Numbered from the stretch's first letter, positions 26,434 to 35,374 are shown. The stretch is 49,153 nt of DNA from Candidatus Gastranaerophilales bacterium (GCA_947588745.1 CANPYW010000013.1:1-49153), one strand, 5' to 3'. Program-made: numbers and translations. Notes: a model not told the origin generated them from the sequence alone.

Positions 26434-26937
26434 ATGAAACATACAATATCTGTACTTGTAAAAAATGAAGCGGGTATTCTTTCTTCTGTTTGTGATTTAT
26501 TCTCTACAAGAGGGTATAATATAGAAAGTCTTACTGTTGCTGCTACTGTTGATACAACTTTTTCCCGTATTACAATTGTTACTACAGGTGATGACGTTGT
26601 TATTGAACAAATATGTAAGCAATTAAACAGGTTGATTAATACAATTAAAGTTGTAGAACTACCTAAATCTGCCGATAAGTGTATAGATAGGGAATTAATT
26701 TTATGTAAAGTTACCGCAAAAGATGAAGCAAGAAGTGAAATATTAAGAATTGCGGAGATTTTTGGTGCGAAAATTATAGATGTTTCACCCGATACGTATA
26801 CGCTTGAGTACAGTGGTGATAACAGACAAGTATTAGCAATTATTACTTTGTTAAGACCTCTTGGAATTAAAGAACTTGTCCGTTCCGGACTTGTTGCTAT
26901 AACTAGAGAAAATCAATTCGTTAATCTTAATAAGTAG
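26434..26937 (+). CDS. ilvN: Acetolactate synthase small (regulatory) subunit
   Basis: A 167-residue subunit with an N-terminal ACT domain (HTISVLVKNEAGILSSVCDL, FSTRGYNIESLTV) that binds valine for feedback control. The C-terminal half (about 85-160) activates the large subunit. The length matches the long IlvN/IlvH type. Co-transcribed with ilvB. Confidence 0.95.
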   Translation: MKHTISVLVKNEAGILSSVCDLFSTRGYNIESLTVAATVDTTFSRITIVTTGDDVVIEQICKQLNRLINTIKVVELPKSADKCIDRELILCKVTAKDEARSEILRIAEIFGAKIIDVSPDTYTLEYSGDNRQVLAIITLLRPLGIKELVRSGLVAITRENQFVNLNK

Positions 26938-26992
26938 GTTGTATAGTCAAAAATTGTTTTAAAATGTAATAATAACAAAGAAAGGATTAATT

Positions 26993-27400
26993 ATGAAAAA
27001 ATTATTATCGTTAGTGCTTTTATTGTTTGGTTTTCTCTGTGTTTATAGTCAAAATGTTACTTCCTCAAATTTAGTTTCGAACAGAGCTGAAGCAGCTTCG
27101 TATTCGCAAGTTGAGGCTTTGCATATTTTGGTTCCGACAGAACAAGAGGCAAAGGACATCAGAGCCGAAATATTACAGGGAACCACAAAAAAAGAAATTT
27201 TTGATAACTTTATGAATGCTGCAAAAAAATATTCAAAGTGTCCTTCGGGTAAATCGGGCGGTATTCTTGGCTGGTTTGGTAAAGGTGATATGGTTCCGGA
27301 ATTTGAAAAAGCCGCTTTTAGCCTTCCTCTTGGTGAAGTTTCTGAGCCTGTTAAAACGCAATTCGGCTGGCATTTAATATATGTAATATCTAGAAAATAG
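26993..27400 (+). CDS. Exported parvulin-type peptidyl-prolyl isomerase
   Basis: A 135-residue protein with a hydrophobic signal sequence (KKLLSLVLLLFGFLCVYS). One parvulin (PpiC) domain covers nearly all the rest: VEALHILVPTEQEA, CPSGKSGGILGWFGKGDMV, FEKAAFSLPLGEVSEPV, QFGWHLIYV. It is a minimal, single-domain form without the N-terminal chaperone region of PrsA or SurA. The cysteine at the signal end is not followed by a clear lipobox, so it is probably periplasmic. AAAGGA precedes the ATG. Confidence 0.93.
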   Translation: MKKLLSLVLLLFGFLCVYSQNVTSSNLVSNRAEAASYSQVEALHILVPTEQEAKDIRAEILQGTTKKEIFDNFMNAAKKYSKCPSGKSGGILGWFGKGDMVPEFEKAAFSLPLGEVSEPVKTQFGWHLIYVISRK

Positions 27401-27410
27401 TTTGTTTTAA

Positions 27411-27436
27411 AGAGAGGCAAAATGCCTCTCTTATGT
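27411..27436 (+). terminator. Terminator-like hairpin after the parvulin gene
   Basis: AGAGAGGCA (27411-27419), loop AAA, TGCCTCTCT (27423-27431), then TATGTT. The stem is strong but the T tract is poor. It lies between the parvulin stop and the start of the next gene. Confidence 0.6.
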
Positions 27437-27448
27437 TATTATACTTAT

Positions 27449-28162
27449 ATGAATAAGCAAAATCTTTCTGTAATAATTCCTACAATATATAAAAAACCAC
27501 AGGTGCTTTATAAACTCTTAAAATTAGTTTCTGAAGAGGAGATAATTGATGAAATTATATTAATAAGTAATGCACCTTGCACTATGACTTTGCCGTATAG
27601 TGATAAAATAAAGGTTTTTGAACCTCAAACTAATGCTTATGTTTATACAAGCTGGAATTTCGGTATCAGTGTTATTAAAAACAATAACTTTTTACTTCTC
27701 AATGATGATATATTGTTCGGCAAAAATTTTTGCGAAAAGGTTGTTAATTCCGAAATTTTTTATGATGATAAAACGGGTTTAATTGGACTCGATAACGATT
27801 ATATTAAATTGTTCGATAAATCCTCCGTTGATGATATTGATATCCCCGAATATGAAAATTTGAATATTGAATTTAAACCGCTTGATAGATATATGAATAC
27901 AGGAGATTGGGCAAGTGTATTATTTGGAAGAAAAGAAAACTATTACACTATTCCCGATTGTTTTAATATTTTTTACGGTGATAATTATCTTTTATATCAA
28001 AATAAAATGCGTGAAAAAATAAATTATTCCGTATCGGGAGCTATAGTTAATCATATTCATAATTCATCTTCTACCTCTCCGGAATTTTTTGAAATCAGAG
28101 ATAAAGAACGATGGGCTTGGGCTTTTTATACTTTGAATTATATTAATAAAAACAAATATTAA
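27449..28162 (+). CDS. Glycosyltransferase family 2-like protein
   Basis: The start is placed at the ATG at 27449 (MNKQNLSVIIPTIYKKP). An in-frame ATG at 27422 lies inside the terminator hairpin. The 237-residue protein opens like a GT-A fold (NLSVIIPTIYKKPQVLYKLL) with the metal-binding LLLNDDILFG near residue 90. A C-terminal FYGDNYLLYQN follows. Such proteins transfer sugars from nucleotide sugars; donor and acceptor are unknown. No ribosome site is evident. Its end overlaps the convergent gene by 4 bp. Confidence 0.7.
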   Translation: MNKQNLSVIIPTIYKKPQVLYKLLKLVSEEEIIDEIILISNAPCTMTLPYSDKIKVFEPQTNAYVYTSWNFGISVIKNNNFLLLNDDILFGKNFCEKVVNSEIFYDDKTGLIGLDNDYIKLFDKSSVDDIDIPEYENLNIEFKPLDRYMNTGDWASVLFGRKENYYTIPDCFNIFYGDNYLLYQNKMREKINYSVSGAIVNHIHNSSSTSPEFFEIRDKERWAWAFYTLNYINKNKY

Positions 28163-28632
28163 AATTCTAAACAAAAAATTTTCAGTGCCGATTGTATATC
28201 CGTATTTTGGGATGAAGCAATCGAATATATGTAATTATTGTTCAGTTTAGCTGTATATATGCCGATTGGGGTTTGATGCAGTTTATATTTTGCTTCATAT
28301 AAAGTCCAATTTTTATAAAAGCATTCTAATGTATTTTCTTTTAAGTCAAACTTCATTCTTTTTGCGATTTGTATATAATCTCTTTCTTTTAATTGTTCAA
28401 TATCAAACCCGAGTTCTTTATCGTCAAAACATACGGCAACAATATTTTTTGTATGAGATATACTGAAATGAACATCATTAGAGTATTTGAATTTTGGTTT
28501 CTTATTTATAATTTCAATTTCACTGTTTTCTAGTTTATAAACATTTTTAGCGGCATATTCAATTAAGTATAAACCCGCATAGTGTTGAGTTTTATAATCA
28601 CTTTTAGGAATGTTTGTATAAAAAATATCCAT
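28159..28632 (-). CDS. 4'-phosphopantetheinyl transferase (Sfp-type, short)
   Basis: This enzyme family transfers phosphopantetheine from CoA to carrier proteins. In the 157-residue protein, VHFSISHTKNIVAVCF, GFDIEQLKERD (metal-binding D and E) and NWTLYEAKYKL (the WxxKEAxxK helix, here with Y-E-A) are the three diagnostic motifs. It is shorter than Sfp (about 220 residues), losing part of the N-terminal pseudo-domain. It is the last gene of a three-gene minus-strand operon, 1 bp after the TIM-barrel gene. It may be the general holo-ACP synthase of this organism or be specific to the operon. Confidence 0.85.
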   Translation of the reverse strand: MDIFYTNIPKSDYKTQHYAGLYLIEYAAKNVYKLENSEIEIINKKPKFKYSNDVHFSISHTKNIVAVCFDDKELGFDIEQLKERDYIQIAKRMKFDLKENTLECFYKNWTLYEAKYKLHQTPIGIYTAKLNNNYIYSIASSQNTDIQSALKIFCLEF

Positions 28633-28633
28633 A

Positions 28634-29464
28634 TTATAAACTTAAATAATAATCTTTTAAAATTTTAGTGTCCGTCTCAATATTCGGACTTTCGCAAACA
28701 ACTGCACCTTTGACATTGTATTCTTTAAATACTTTTAACAGGTCTTTGTAGTTCATATCACTTTCTTCAAAAATCAAATGATTTTTTTCGCCTTTTAAGC
28801 CGTACTCAATTCCTGCAATATGTGCGTGAAAATTATTAAAGATGTCATCTCCTAATTCTTTGCCCATAAATTCAAACATTTTTGAAAATTCATCATAAGT
28901 ATTATTTAGCCCGTTATTGCGGGCATGAATGTGTGCAAAATCAACGCAGGGAAGAACTTGTATAAATTCTTTTGATAATTTAACGATTTCTTCCAATGTT
29001 CCCCATTGAGTTCCTTTCCCCGTTGTTTCGGGTCGTATCCATATTTTGTTGCCTGCTTCATCAAGTGCGGTGCATATTTTTTCCATAGATTTATATACTG
29101 TTTGATAAACATCATCAGGTGATTTTTTCATATAAAAAGCGGCATGAAAAGTTATGCTGTATGCTCCTATTTGTTTTCCCATATTTGCTGTATCAATAAT
29201 TCTTGTAATACTTGCATCGATTTTTTCCTGCTCATCAGAATTGAGGTTAATATAATATGGCCCATGGCAGGTTACAAGAGTATTTTCATCTTGAGAAAAT
29301 GCTTTTACGGCATTTTGGTTAGATTCATTCATTTTTACACCGTGAACAAATTCAACCTCAAGTCCGTCTAAATTCAAATTCTTTAAAATTTCCAAGCCTG
29401 CTTTATATCCTTTATTTTCTGTTTGAAGCGGCAGACCTGCCGTTAAAAAATGAAGTTTATTCAC
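28634..29464 (-). CDS. TIM-barrel protein of the endonuclease IV / sugar isomerase family
   Basis: A 276-residue AP-endonuclease-2-like barrel. Metal-ligand-type positions are visible in order: CHGPYYINL, TFHAAFYM, RPETTGKGTQWGT, CVDFAHIHARN, FHAHIAGIEYG followed by GEKNHL, and AVVCESPN. These fit Nfo-type deoxyribonuclease IV or its archaeal-like relatives better than a xylose isomerase. It starts within the 3' end of the formyltransferase gene (8-bp overlap). It could repair abasic sites or act on a sugar phosphate. Confidence 0.75.
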   Translation of the reverse strand: MNKLHFLTAGLPLQTENKGYKAGLEILKNLNLDGLEVEFVHGVKMNESNQNAVKAFSQDENTLVTCHGPYYINLNSDEQEKIDASITRIIDTANMGKQIGAYSITFHAAFYMKKSPDDVYQTVYKSMEKICTALDEAGNKIWIRPETTGKGTQWGTLEEIVKLSKEFIQVLPCVDFAHIHARNNGLNNTYDEFSKMFEFMGKELGDDIFNNFHAHIAGIEYGLKGEKNHLIFEESDMNYKDLLKVFKEYNVKGAVVCESPNIETDTKILKDYYLSL

Positions 29465-30404
29465 TATATAAAATTTCTCCTTTTTGAGGATTTACTCTGT
29501 CAACAAAATCACGCCCCGATGTTATAAATAATCCGTCGTATTGTATTGAATCAAGCTCCAATATGTCTTTTCCGCAGGCAACTTTTAACGAACTTTTTGT
29601 GTCGCAAATTGTTCCGGGGGTATAATTGTGTCCTTTTCTGATAACATAGGCAGAATTAACTCTGAGGATAATTCCGTTATAATATGTAAGTGCACCAATA
29701 AAGGGATTAAGTGCTCGTATAAATCTTTCGATTTCCTCTGCCGATTTATTCCAATCTATAAAAATATTTTTTTTCTCGAATGATAATGTGTCCGCTTTCT
29801 TTAAATTATCGACTTTTTCTTGCGGACGGCGGGGAAAATCGTGTGTTTCATAATAATCTAATGCTTCATACAGCATTGAAGCACACATTTGATTTGTTCT
29901 GTTAAAAAGTGTACCCATTGTTTCGTTTAAATCAAGGTCGAAACAGTATTGTGAAATGATATCCCCCGTATCGTAGTTTTCATCCATAAAATGAAGGGTG
30001 ATTGCAGATTTCGTTTCACCGTTAATAATAACGTGAGAATATGGGTTTGCCCCTCTGTAGTCGGGAAGCTTTGACGGGTGTAAATTGATGAATCCATCTT
30101 TTGTCAATTGCAAAAGTTCCTTCGGGAGCTTTTTGCTAAATGAAGCAACAACACCTATATCGGCATTCAAATTTTTTATTCTTTGCAGAAAACCCTTATC
30201 GCTTAAACTTATATTATATTCGATTATATCAAGACCGAGCTTTTGAGCCGTATTTACCATTAACTTGTTTGTTGAGTCTGTTTTTTCAGGAGGTACAACT
30301 CCCACAATATTAATGCCTTTTGAAACAAGTTTGTTAAGACAAACTATTGCCATATCAGGCATTCCGATAAATAAAACTCTTTTTTTATACTTCGTTTCGC
30401 TCAT
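29457..30404 (-). CDS. Methionyl-tRNA formyltransferase or Fmt-like formyltransferase
   Basis: The start is the ATG at 30404 with CAGGTG 8 nt upstream; the in-frame GTG at 30413 lies within that site. The 315-residue protein has the formyl-transfer core: VVASFSKKLP, INLHPSKLPDYRGANP (Asn and His), and the catalytic Asp in YDTGDI. The C-terminal Fmt-type domain has PGTICD, VACGKDILEL and IQYDG. Standard Fmt has SLLP-x-YRGAAP; the ANP variant leaves open a sugar- or amine-formylating role. If no other fmt exists in the genome this is Fmt. It leads the operon with the TIM-barrel and phosphopantetheinyl-transferase genes. Confidence 0.78.
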   Translation of the reverse strand: MSETKYKKRVLFIGMPDMAIVCLNKLVSKGINIVGVVPPEKTDSTNKLMVNTAQKLGLDIIEYNISLSDKGFLQRIKNLNADIGVVASFSKKLPKELLQLTKDGFINLHPSKLPDYRGANPYSHVIINGETKSAITLHFMDENYDTGDIISQYCFDLDLNETMGTLFNRTNQMCASMLYEALDYYETHDFPRRPQEKVDNLKKADTLSFEKKNIFIDWNKSAEEIERFIRALNPFIGALTYYNGIILRVNSAYVIRKGHNYTPGTICDTKSSLKVACGKDILELDSIQYDGLFITSGRDFVDRVNPQKGEILYSE

Positions 30405-30495
30405 ACTATTCACCTGTTTTTATTATATCAAAAAAAATCTTTTATTTTAAATGTGTTTTTAATAAAATAAAAATATAATTATTAGAGGTGAGTGT

Positions 30496-31761
30496 ATGTT
30501 AGATATTAAATTAATCAGAGAAAATCCTGAAAAGATTAATGAATTATTGAAAAGAAGAAATCCTAATCTTTCAATCGACGGTATTCTTGAAATAGACGTA
30601 AAAAGAAGGCAAGTGCAAACAAAGGCTGATGAATTACGTTCAAAAAGAAAATCTATGTCACAGCAAATTGGCATGTTAAAAAAACAGGGGCAAAATACAG
30701 ATGATATTCAAGCTGAAGTTAAGGCAATGGCTGATGAAATTGCAGAACTTGAAAATAAGGAACAACAGCTTGATACTGAACAGCGTAATTTGCTTCTTTC
30801 AACTCCCAATATACCTGATGAAACAACTCCCGTCGGGTTATCCGAAAATGATTATGTTGAAATTAAACGCTTTTCAGAACCTAGAAAAGTTAATTTCGTA
30901 CAAAAACCTCATTGGGATATTTGTACCGAAAAAAATATAGTTGATTTTGAACGTGGAGTTAAGCTTTCTCAATCGAGATTTTCTTTATATAGAGGAAAAG
31001 GTGCTCAGCTTGAAAGAGCCATAATTAATTTCTTTTTGGACACTCATACTCAAGAACACGGATATGAAGAAATTCTTCCTCCCGTTTTAGTTAATTCAAA
31101 TTCGATGACTGGAACCGGTCAGCTTCCTAAATTTGCACAAGATATGTACAAATGTACCGATGAAGATTTATATTTGATCCCTACGGCTGAAGTTCCCGTT
31201 ACAAATATTTATTCTAACGAAATCTTAAATGAAGATGATTTGCCTAAATATATGACGGCTTATACTCCTTGTTTCAGACGTGAAGCTGGCAGTGCAGGTA
31301 AGGATACCAGAGGCTTAATAAGACAGCACCAGTTTAACAAGGTCGAATTGGTTAAATTGTGTACTCCAGAAACAAGTGTTGAAGAACACGAAAAATTGAC
31401 CCGTAATGCTGAACGTGTGCTTGAATTGCTCGAACTGCCTTATAGGCGCATTGCTCTTTCAACCGGAGATATCGGTTTTTCCGCAAGAAAATGCTATGAT
31501 TTGGAAGTTTGGCTTCCCTCGTATAATGCATATAAGGAAATTTCAAGCTGTTCTAATTTCGGTGATTTCCAGGCAAGACGTGCAAATATTAGATACAGAA
31601 GTAAAACTACAGGTAAACCCGTTTTCGTTCATACGTTAAACGGTTCGGGGCTTGCCGTCGGAAGAACATTTGCCGCAATTCTCGAAAATTTCCAAAATGA
31701 AGACGGTTCGGTTACAATTCCTAAAGTTCTTAGAAAATATACAGGCTGGGATATTCTATAG
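30496..31761 (+). CDS. serS: Seryl-tRNA synthetase
   Basis: A 421-residue class II synthetase charging tRNA-Ser. The N-terminal coiled-coil arm (about 25-105, rich in K/E/Q) binds the tRNA long arm. The catalytic domain shows PTAEVPVTN, motif 2 CFRREAGSAGKDTRGL, ISSCSNFGDFQARR and motif 3 LNGSGLAVGRTFAAILEN. GAGGTG precedes the ATG. The stop is one base before the tmk start. Confidence 0.97.
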   Translation: MLDIKLIRENPEKINELLKRRNPNLSIDGILEIDVKRRQVQTKADELRSKRKSMSQQIGMLKKQGQNTDDIQAEVKAMADEIAELENKEQQLDTEQRNLLLSTPNIPDETTPVGLSENDYVEIKRFSEPRKVNFVQKPHWDICTEKNIVDFERGVKLSQSRFSLYRGKGAQLERAIINFFLDTHTQEHGYEEILPPVLVNSNSMTGTGQLPKFAQDMYKCTDEDLYLIPTAEVPVTNIYSNEILNEDDLPKYMTAYTPCFRREAGSAGKDTRGLIRQHQFNKVELVKLCTPETSVEEHEKLTRNAERVLELLELPYRRIALSTGDIGFSARKCYDLEVWLPSYNAYKEISSCSNFGDFQARRANIRYRSKTTGKPVFVHTLNGSGLAVGRTFAAILENFQNEDGSVTIPKVLRKYTGWDIL

Positions 31762-31762
31762 A

Positions 31763-32392
31763 ATGCAAAAAGGTCTGTTTATTACATTTGAAGGTACGGA
31801 CGGCTCCGGCAAAACCACACAATTAAATTTGATAAAAGAGTACCTTGAAAACAAAGGTTTTGATTGTGTGGTTACAAGAGAACCCGGGGCACTTGATTTC
31901 GGAAAAAAAATAAGAGATATTCTGCTTAATTCTGATGAGAATATTTCAGATAATGCGGAAATGTTTCTTTTTCTTGCCGATAGGGCTCAACATATCGATA
32001 AGTTTATAAAACCAGCTCTGAATGACGGTAAGATTGTTTTGTGTGACAGGCATGTTGATTCGACTTTGGCTTATCAGGGGTATGGGAGAAATCGTGATGT
32101 TGAAATGCTTCGTAAACTTAATAATATCGCTGTTTCCGGTGTGATACCGGATTTAACCTTATTGTTTGATGTTTCAGAAGAAAATGCCGCAAAAAGGCTT
32201 GATAGAGTTAAAGACAGAATGGAATTATCAGGTAAAGAATTCTATAATGCTGTCCGTAGAGGTTATTTGTTGCTCCAAAAAGAAGAACCTCAAAGGATTA
32301 AACTAATTGATGCAAACAATTCTATTAATATTGTGTATAATATATCAAAAGAATTGATAGATGAATTAATTTCTAGAAAGTCAGGTGAATAA
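31763..32392 (+). CDS. tmk: Thymidylate kinase
   Basis: Phosphorylates dTMP to dTDP. The start is the ATG at 31763, one base after the serS stop; the longer open frame upstream lies inside serS. The 209 residues open with GLFITFEGTDGSGKTTQL (P-loop). CDRHVDSTLAYQGYGR (the DR motif and substrate site) and a short LID region (KDRMELSGKEF) follow. Length is typical. Confidence 0.95.
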   Translation: MQKGLFITFEGTDGSGKTTQLNLIKEYLENKGFDCVVTREPGALDFGKKIRDILLNSDENISDNAEMFLFLADRAQHIDKFIKPALNDGKIVLCDRHVDSTLAYQGYGRNRDVEMLRKLNNIAVSGVIPDLTLLFDVSEENAAKRLDRVKDRMELSGKEFYNAVRRGYLLLQKEEPQRIKLIDANNSINIVYNISKELIDELISRKSGE

Positions 32393-32737
32393 ATGTCCAA
32401 TAAAAGTTTTAGACGTTGGTATGATAACGATCCGATATTAAAAGAAGCATTGGAATTACTTCAACTTCAGACTGATGATAATAAAAATGTTGCGGCAGAT
32501 TTTATAATTTCACTTCAAGAACAGGTTGCACAAGATGTTATTGAAAGAATTTACGAAATAACAAAGCAATTTTCAAAAAAAGGCAACAGGTGGTATGATA
32601 GTGACCCTGTAATGCTTAAAGCGATGGAATTATTAAAGGCTGCCCCTCCCAAAACACAAAGAATTGCCGCATTGAAAATATTACTTGCCATGGAAAATGA
32701 GAATATGGAGTCTTTAGAAAACGATAAAAATGAATAA
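32393..32737 (+). CDS. Small helical protein with two RWYD-x-DP repeats
   Basis: A 114-residue predicted cytoplasmic, mostly helical protein of unknown function. Two copies of a unit with period 58 are visible: RRWYDNDPILKEALELLQL (7-25) and NRWYDSDPVMLKAMELLKA (65-83). Each is followed by a hydrophobic helix (VAADFIISL and IAALKILLAM). It starts one base after the tmk stop (TAAATG) and overlaps folE2 by 8 bp, so it is cotranslated with both. This tight coupling suggests a housekeeping role. Confidence 0.8.
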   Translation: MSNKSFRRWYDNDPILKEALELLQLQTDDNKNVAADFIISLQEQVAQDVIERIYEITKQFSKKGNRWYDSDPVMLKAMELLKAAPPKTQRIAALKILLAMENENMESLENDKNE

Positions 32738-33521
32738 TCAGCTTAAGGATATTCAAAATCAAAATGACAAAAGAGGAATAGATATTCAAAAAGTAGGAGT
32801 TAACGGGGTTGAAGTTCCTCTTATTATAGAAAGAAAAAATGCCGAAAATCAGGTGGTATCGGCAAAAGCACGTTTAAGCGTGACGCTGCCTCACAATTAC
32901 AGAGGTACTCACATGTCACGTTTTATTGAGATTTTAAGTGATTATTCAAAAAGAAATCTGTTGGGCGTTGATATTAAAGGTTTATTAATTGATGTCCAAA
33001 AAAAATTAGAGTCAAAATCATCCCACGTTAAATTTGAGTTCAAGTATTTTATTAATAAAAAAGCACCTGTCAGCGAAATAGAATTCCCTGTTGGTTATGA
33101 TTGTTCTTTTCAGGGCGATTTAGATAATGGTGATTACAGGTTTATACTCGGGGTAAAAGTTCCCGTAACTACATTGTGTCCTTGTTCTAAAGAAATATCT
33201 GATTATTCTGCCCACAATCAAAGAACAATGGTAAAAGTTAAAGTTAGTTATAACGAGAATGATATAATTTGGATTGAAGATTTGGTTGAAAAAATAGAAA
33301 GCTGCGGCTCTAGTCCTGTTTATTCTATTTTAAAAAGATGTGATGAAAAGTATGTTACGGAAGCCGCTTATGATAATCCGAAGTTTGTGGAAGATGTTTT
33401 AAGAGATGTAATCTCTTTGCTTGAAAATGATAAAAAGATTACATTTTATGAAGTTGAAGTTGAAGCTCAAGAAAGTATTCACAATCACAATGCCTGGGCT
33501 TGGCAATCAAAGACAAAATAG
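32730..33521 (+). CDS. folE2: GTP cyclohydrolase FolE2
   Basis: The metal-promiscuous alternative GTP cyclohydrolase I makes dihydroneopterin triphosphate for folate or queuosine. The 263 residues show the family's opening (VGVNGVEVPLIIERKN), the metal cysteine region VTTLCPCSKEISDYSAHNQR and the C-terminal ESIHNHNAWA. FolE2 enzymes commonly appear where zinc-independent activity is useful. Overlaps the upstream gene and is followed after 12 bp by the aminotransferase, with GGGAGA as its ribosome site. Confidence 0.94.
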   Translation: MNNQLKDIQNQNDKRGIDIQKVGVNGVEVPLIIERKNAENQVVSAKARLSVTLPHNYRGTHMSRFIEILSDYSKRNLLGVDIKGLLIDVQKKLESKSSHVKFEFKYFINKKAPVSEIEFPVGYDCSFQGDLDNGDYRFILGVKVPVTTLCPCSKEISDYSAHNQRTMVKVKVSYNENDIIWIEDLVEKIESCGSSPVYSILKRCDEKYVTEAAYDNPKFVEDVLRDVISLLENDKKITFYEVEVEAQESIHNHNAWAWQSKTK

Positions 33522-33533
33522 AGGGAGAATATA

Positions 33534-34778
33534 ATGAAAGAGTTATTTAATAATTATGTACAATCGCTGGAAACATATATTATGTTTCAAATAAAACAGG
33601 AAACCCAAAGATTAACCCCTGAACTCAAAGCTAAAGATAGAGCACCTATTTCTCTATCTATGGGTGCACCGGTAGAAAGACCCCCTCAATTTGTGAATGA
33701 TAAGCTGGTTGAAGCAATGCAAGGTGATACCATGCATACTTATACTACTCCGAAAGGGGAAAATTATCTGCTTCAAGCAATTGCTAAAAGAATGCAAAAT
33801 CGGTTCGGGGTTGAGCTTAATCCTCAAACGGAGATATTCTCTTTAATTGGTTCAAAAGAAGGATTGGCAAATATTGTAAGAGCTTTAATAAATGCAACAA
33901 CGGATAAAAACAAGCAAGATATAATATTAATTCCCGACCCCGGTTATGCTTCTTATAAAATTATGGTTGAGGTTTCAGGCGGTATGCCTTATTCTGTTCC
34001 TTTAACCAAAGAAAATAATTACATGCCGGATTTAGAAGAAACGGTTAAAAATCTTGAAAAAGACGGATATTCTATGGATAGAGTGAAAGCATTAATTATC
34101 AATTATCCGAATAATCCTTTAGGGGCAATTTGTACAAAAGATTATTTGAAGAAGGCGGTTGAATTTTGTAAAAAACATAATATTCTTTTGATATCTGATG
34201 CCGCTTATGTTGATTTGACATTTGAAGGTGCACCTAAAGCTCATTCCGTTTTGGAAATTGAAGGTGCAAAGGATGTTGCGGTTGAATTTTTCAGCTTTTC
34301 TAAGCCTTATTCAATGACCGGCTGGAGAATTGGCTGGGTATGCGGAAATGAAGAAGCTGTAGGTGTTTTGGGTAAGCTAAAATCCACTATTGATACAGGT
34401 ATATATAAACCTATACAAAAAGCGGCTTCGGAAATATTAAATTCTAAAATTGGTGATGATTATATTGTTGAAGCGAATAAAAGGTTTGAGAGAAAACAAA
34501 AAATTATAGTTGACGGATTTAAGGAACTCGGATGGGATATGGATAAAATAAATCCACCTAAAGCTACTTTTTATTTATGGCTTCCTATTCCTAAAAAGTA
34601 TAAAACATCAAAGGAATTTACTGATGATGTATTAAAAACGTCGGGAATTGTACTTGTTCCGGGTAATGCATTCGGCAAAAACGGCGAAGGCTGGTTCAGA
34701 ATGTCTATAGTAGCAGCTGAAGAACAAATGCATGAAGTTATAAGAAGATTAAAAGAAGACGGTTTTTATTTTGAATAA
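33534..34778 (+). CDS. Class I/II PLP aminotransferase, LL-diaminopimelate aminotransferase-like
   Basis: A 414-residue fold-type I PLP enzyme. IPDPGYASY, INYPNNPLGA (substrate Asn), ISDAAYVDLTFEG (D222 and Y225), the Schiff-base lysine K257 in FSFSKPYSMTGWRIGW and the C-terminal arginine in GWFRMSIV are all present. The DAAYVDLTFEGAP and KDVAVEF-x2-FSKPYSMTGWRIG wording resembles DapL-type enzymes, which make lysine/meso-DAP directly from tetrahydrodipicolinate in cyanobacteria and relatives. AlaC-type alanine aminotransferases look similar, so the substrate is not settled. Overlaps hisH by 8 bp. Confidence 0.7.
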   Translation: MKELFNNYVQSLETYIMFQIKQETQRLTPELKAKDRAPISLSMGAPVERPPQFVNDKLVEAMQGDTMHTYTTPKGENYLLQAIAKRMQNRFGVELNPQTEIFSLIGSKEGLANIVRALINATTDKNKQDIILIPDPGYASYKIMVEVSGGMPYSVPLTKENNYMPDLEETVKNLEKDGYSMDRVKALIINYPNNPLGAICTKDYLKKAVEFCKKHNILLISDAAYVDLTFEGAPKAHSVLEIEGAKDVAVEFFSFSKPYSMTGWRIGWVCGNEEAVGVLGKLKSTIDTGIYKPIQKAASEILNSKIGDDYIVEANKRFERKQKIIVDGFKELGWDMDKINPPKATFYLWLPIPKKYKTSKEFTDDVLKTSGIVLVPGNAFGKNGEGWFRMSIVAAEEQMHEVIRRLKEDGFYFE

Positions 34779-35364
34779 GACAATTATTATTGATTATAAT
34801 TCTGGTAATTTAAGAAGTGTTGCAAATATAATGTCATTTCTGAAAGTTCCGTTTGAAATATCTTCTGATAAAAACACCATATTGAATGCAAAAAGGTTGA
34901 TATTTCCGGGACAGGGGCATTTTGCTCAGGCAATGGATAATCTTAAAAATAACGGATTGGATGATGTAATCAAAGAGTGCTGTAATAAAAATATTCCATT
35001 TCTAGGAATTTGTATAGGGCTTCAAATACTTTTTGAAAAGAGTGAGGAGGCTGAAGGAGTAGACGGGCTTGGAATATTTAAAGGTGAGGTAAAAAAATTT
35101 ACTTCCGGTAAAATACCTCAAATTGGTTGGAATAAAGTTATACCTGTATCTGATAACAAATTTTTGCAAAAAGATTATTTCTATTATGTAAATTCGTATT
35201 ATGTATATCCTAAAGATAATGATATAATATGTGCATATACAGATTACAGCTGTAAATTTTGTGCTTGTGTTCAACACAAAAACATTATTGCGGTTCAATT
35301 TCATCCAGAAAAAAGTGCCGCCGCAGGAATAAATTTTTTCAAAAACTGGATTAACAATACATAA
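34771..35364 (+). CDS. hisH: Imidazole glycerol phosphate synthase glutamine amidotransferase subunit
   Basis: HisH supplies ammonia to HisF in histidine synthesis. The start is TTG at 34771, giving the family start TIIIDYNSGNLRSV; the first internal ATG would remove it. The 197 residues include PGQGHF, the nucleophile C81 in GICIGLQ, IPQIGWN and the His/Glu of VQFHPEKS. No hisF or other his gene is in the window. Related pseudaminic/legionaminic-type HisH homologues exist, so a non-histidine role is a minor alternative. Confidence 0.88.
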   Translation: MNKTIIIDYNSGNLRSVANIMSFLKVPFEISSDKNTILNAKRLIFPGQGHFAQAMDNLKNNGLDDVIKECCNKNIPFLGICIGLQILFEKSEEAEGVDGLGIFKGEVKKFTSGKIPQIGWNKVIPVSDNKFLQKDYFYYVNSYYVYPKDNDIICAYTDYSCKFCACVQHKNIIAVQFHPEKSAAAGINFFKNWINNT

Positions 35365-35374
35365 AGGATTATAT

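Noticed and set aside
27422-27448. Upstream in-frame start for the glycosyltransferase
   Set aside because: The ATG lies inside a terminator hairpin; the GT-A fold begins properly from 27449.
31652-31762. Extended N-terminus of thymidylate kinase
   Set aside because: The extension overlaps serS and carries no kinase sequence; the P-loop protein begins at 31763.
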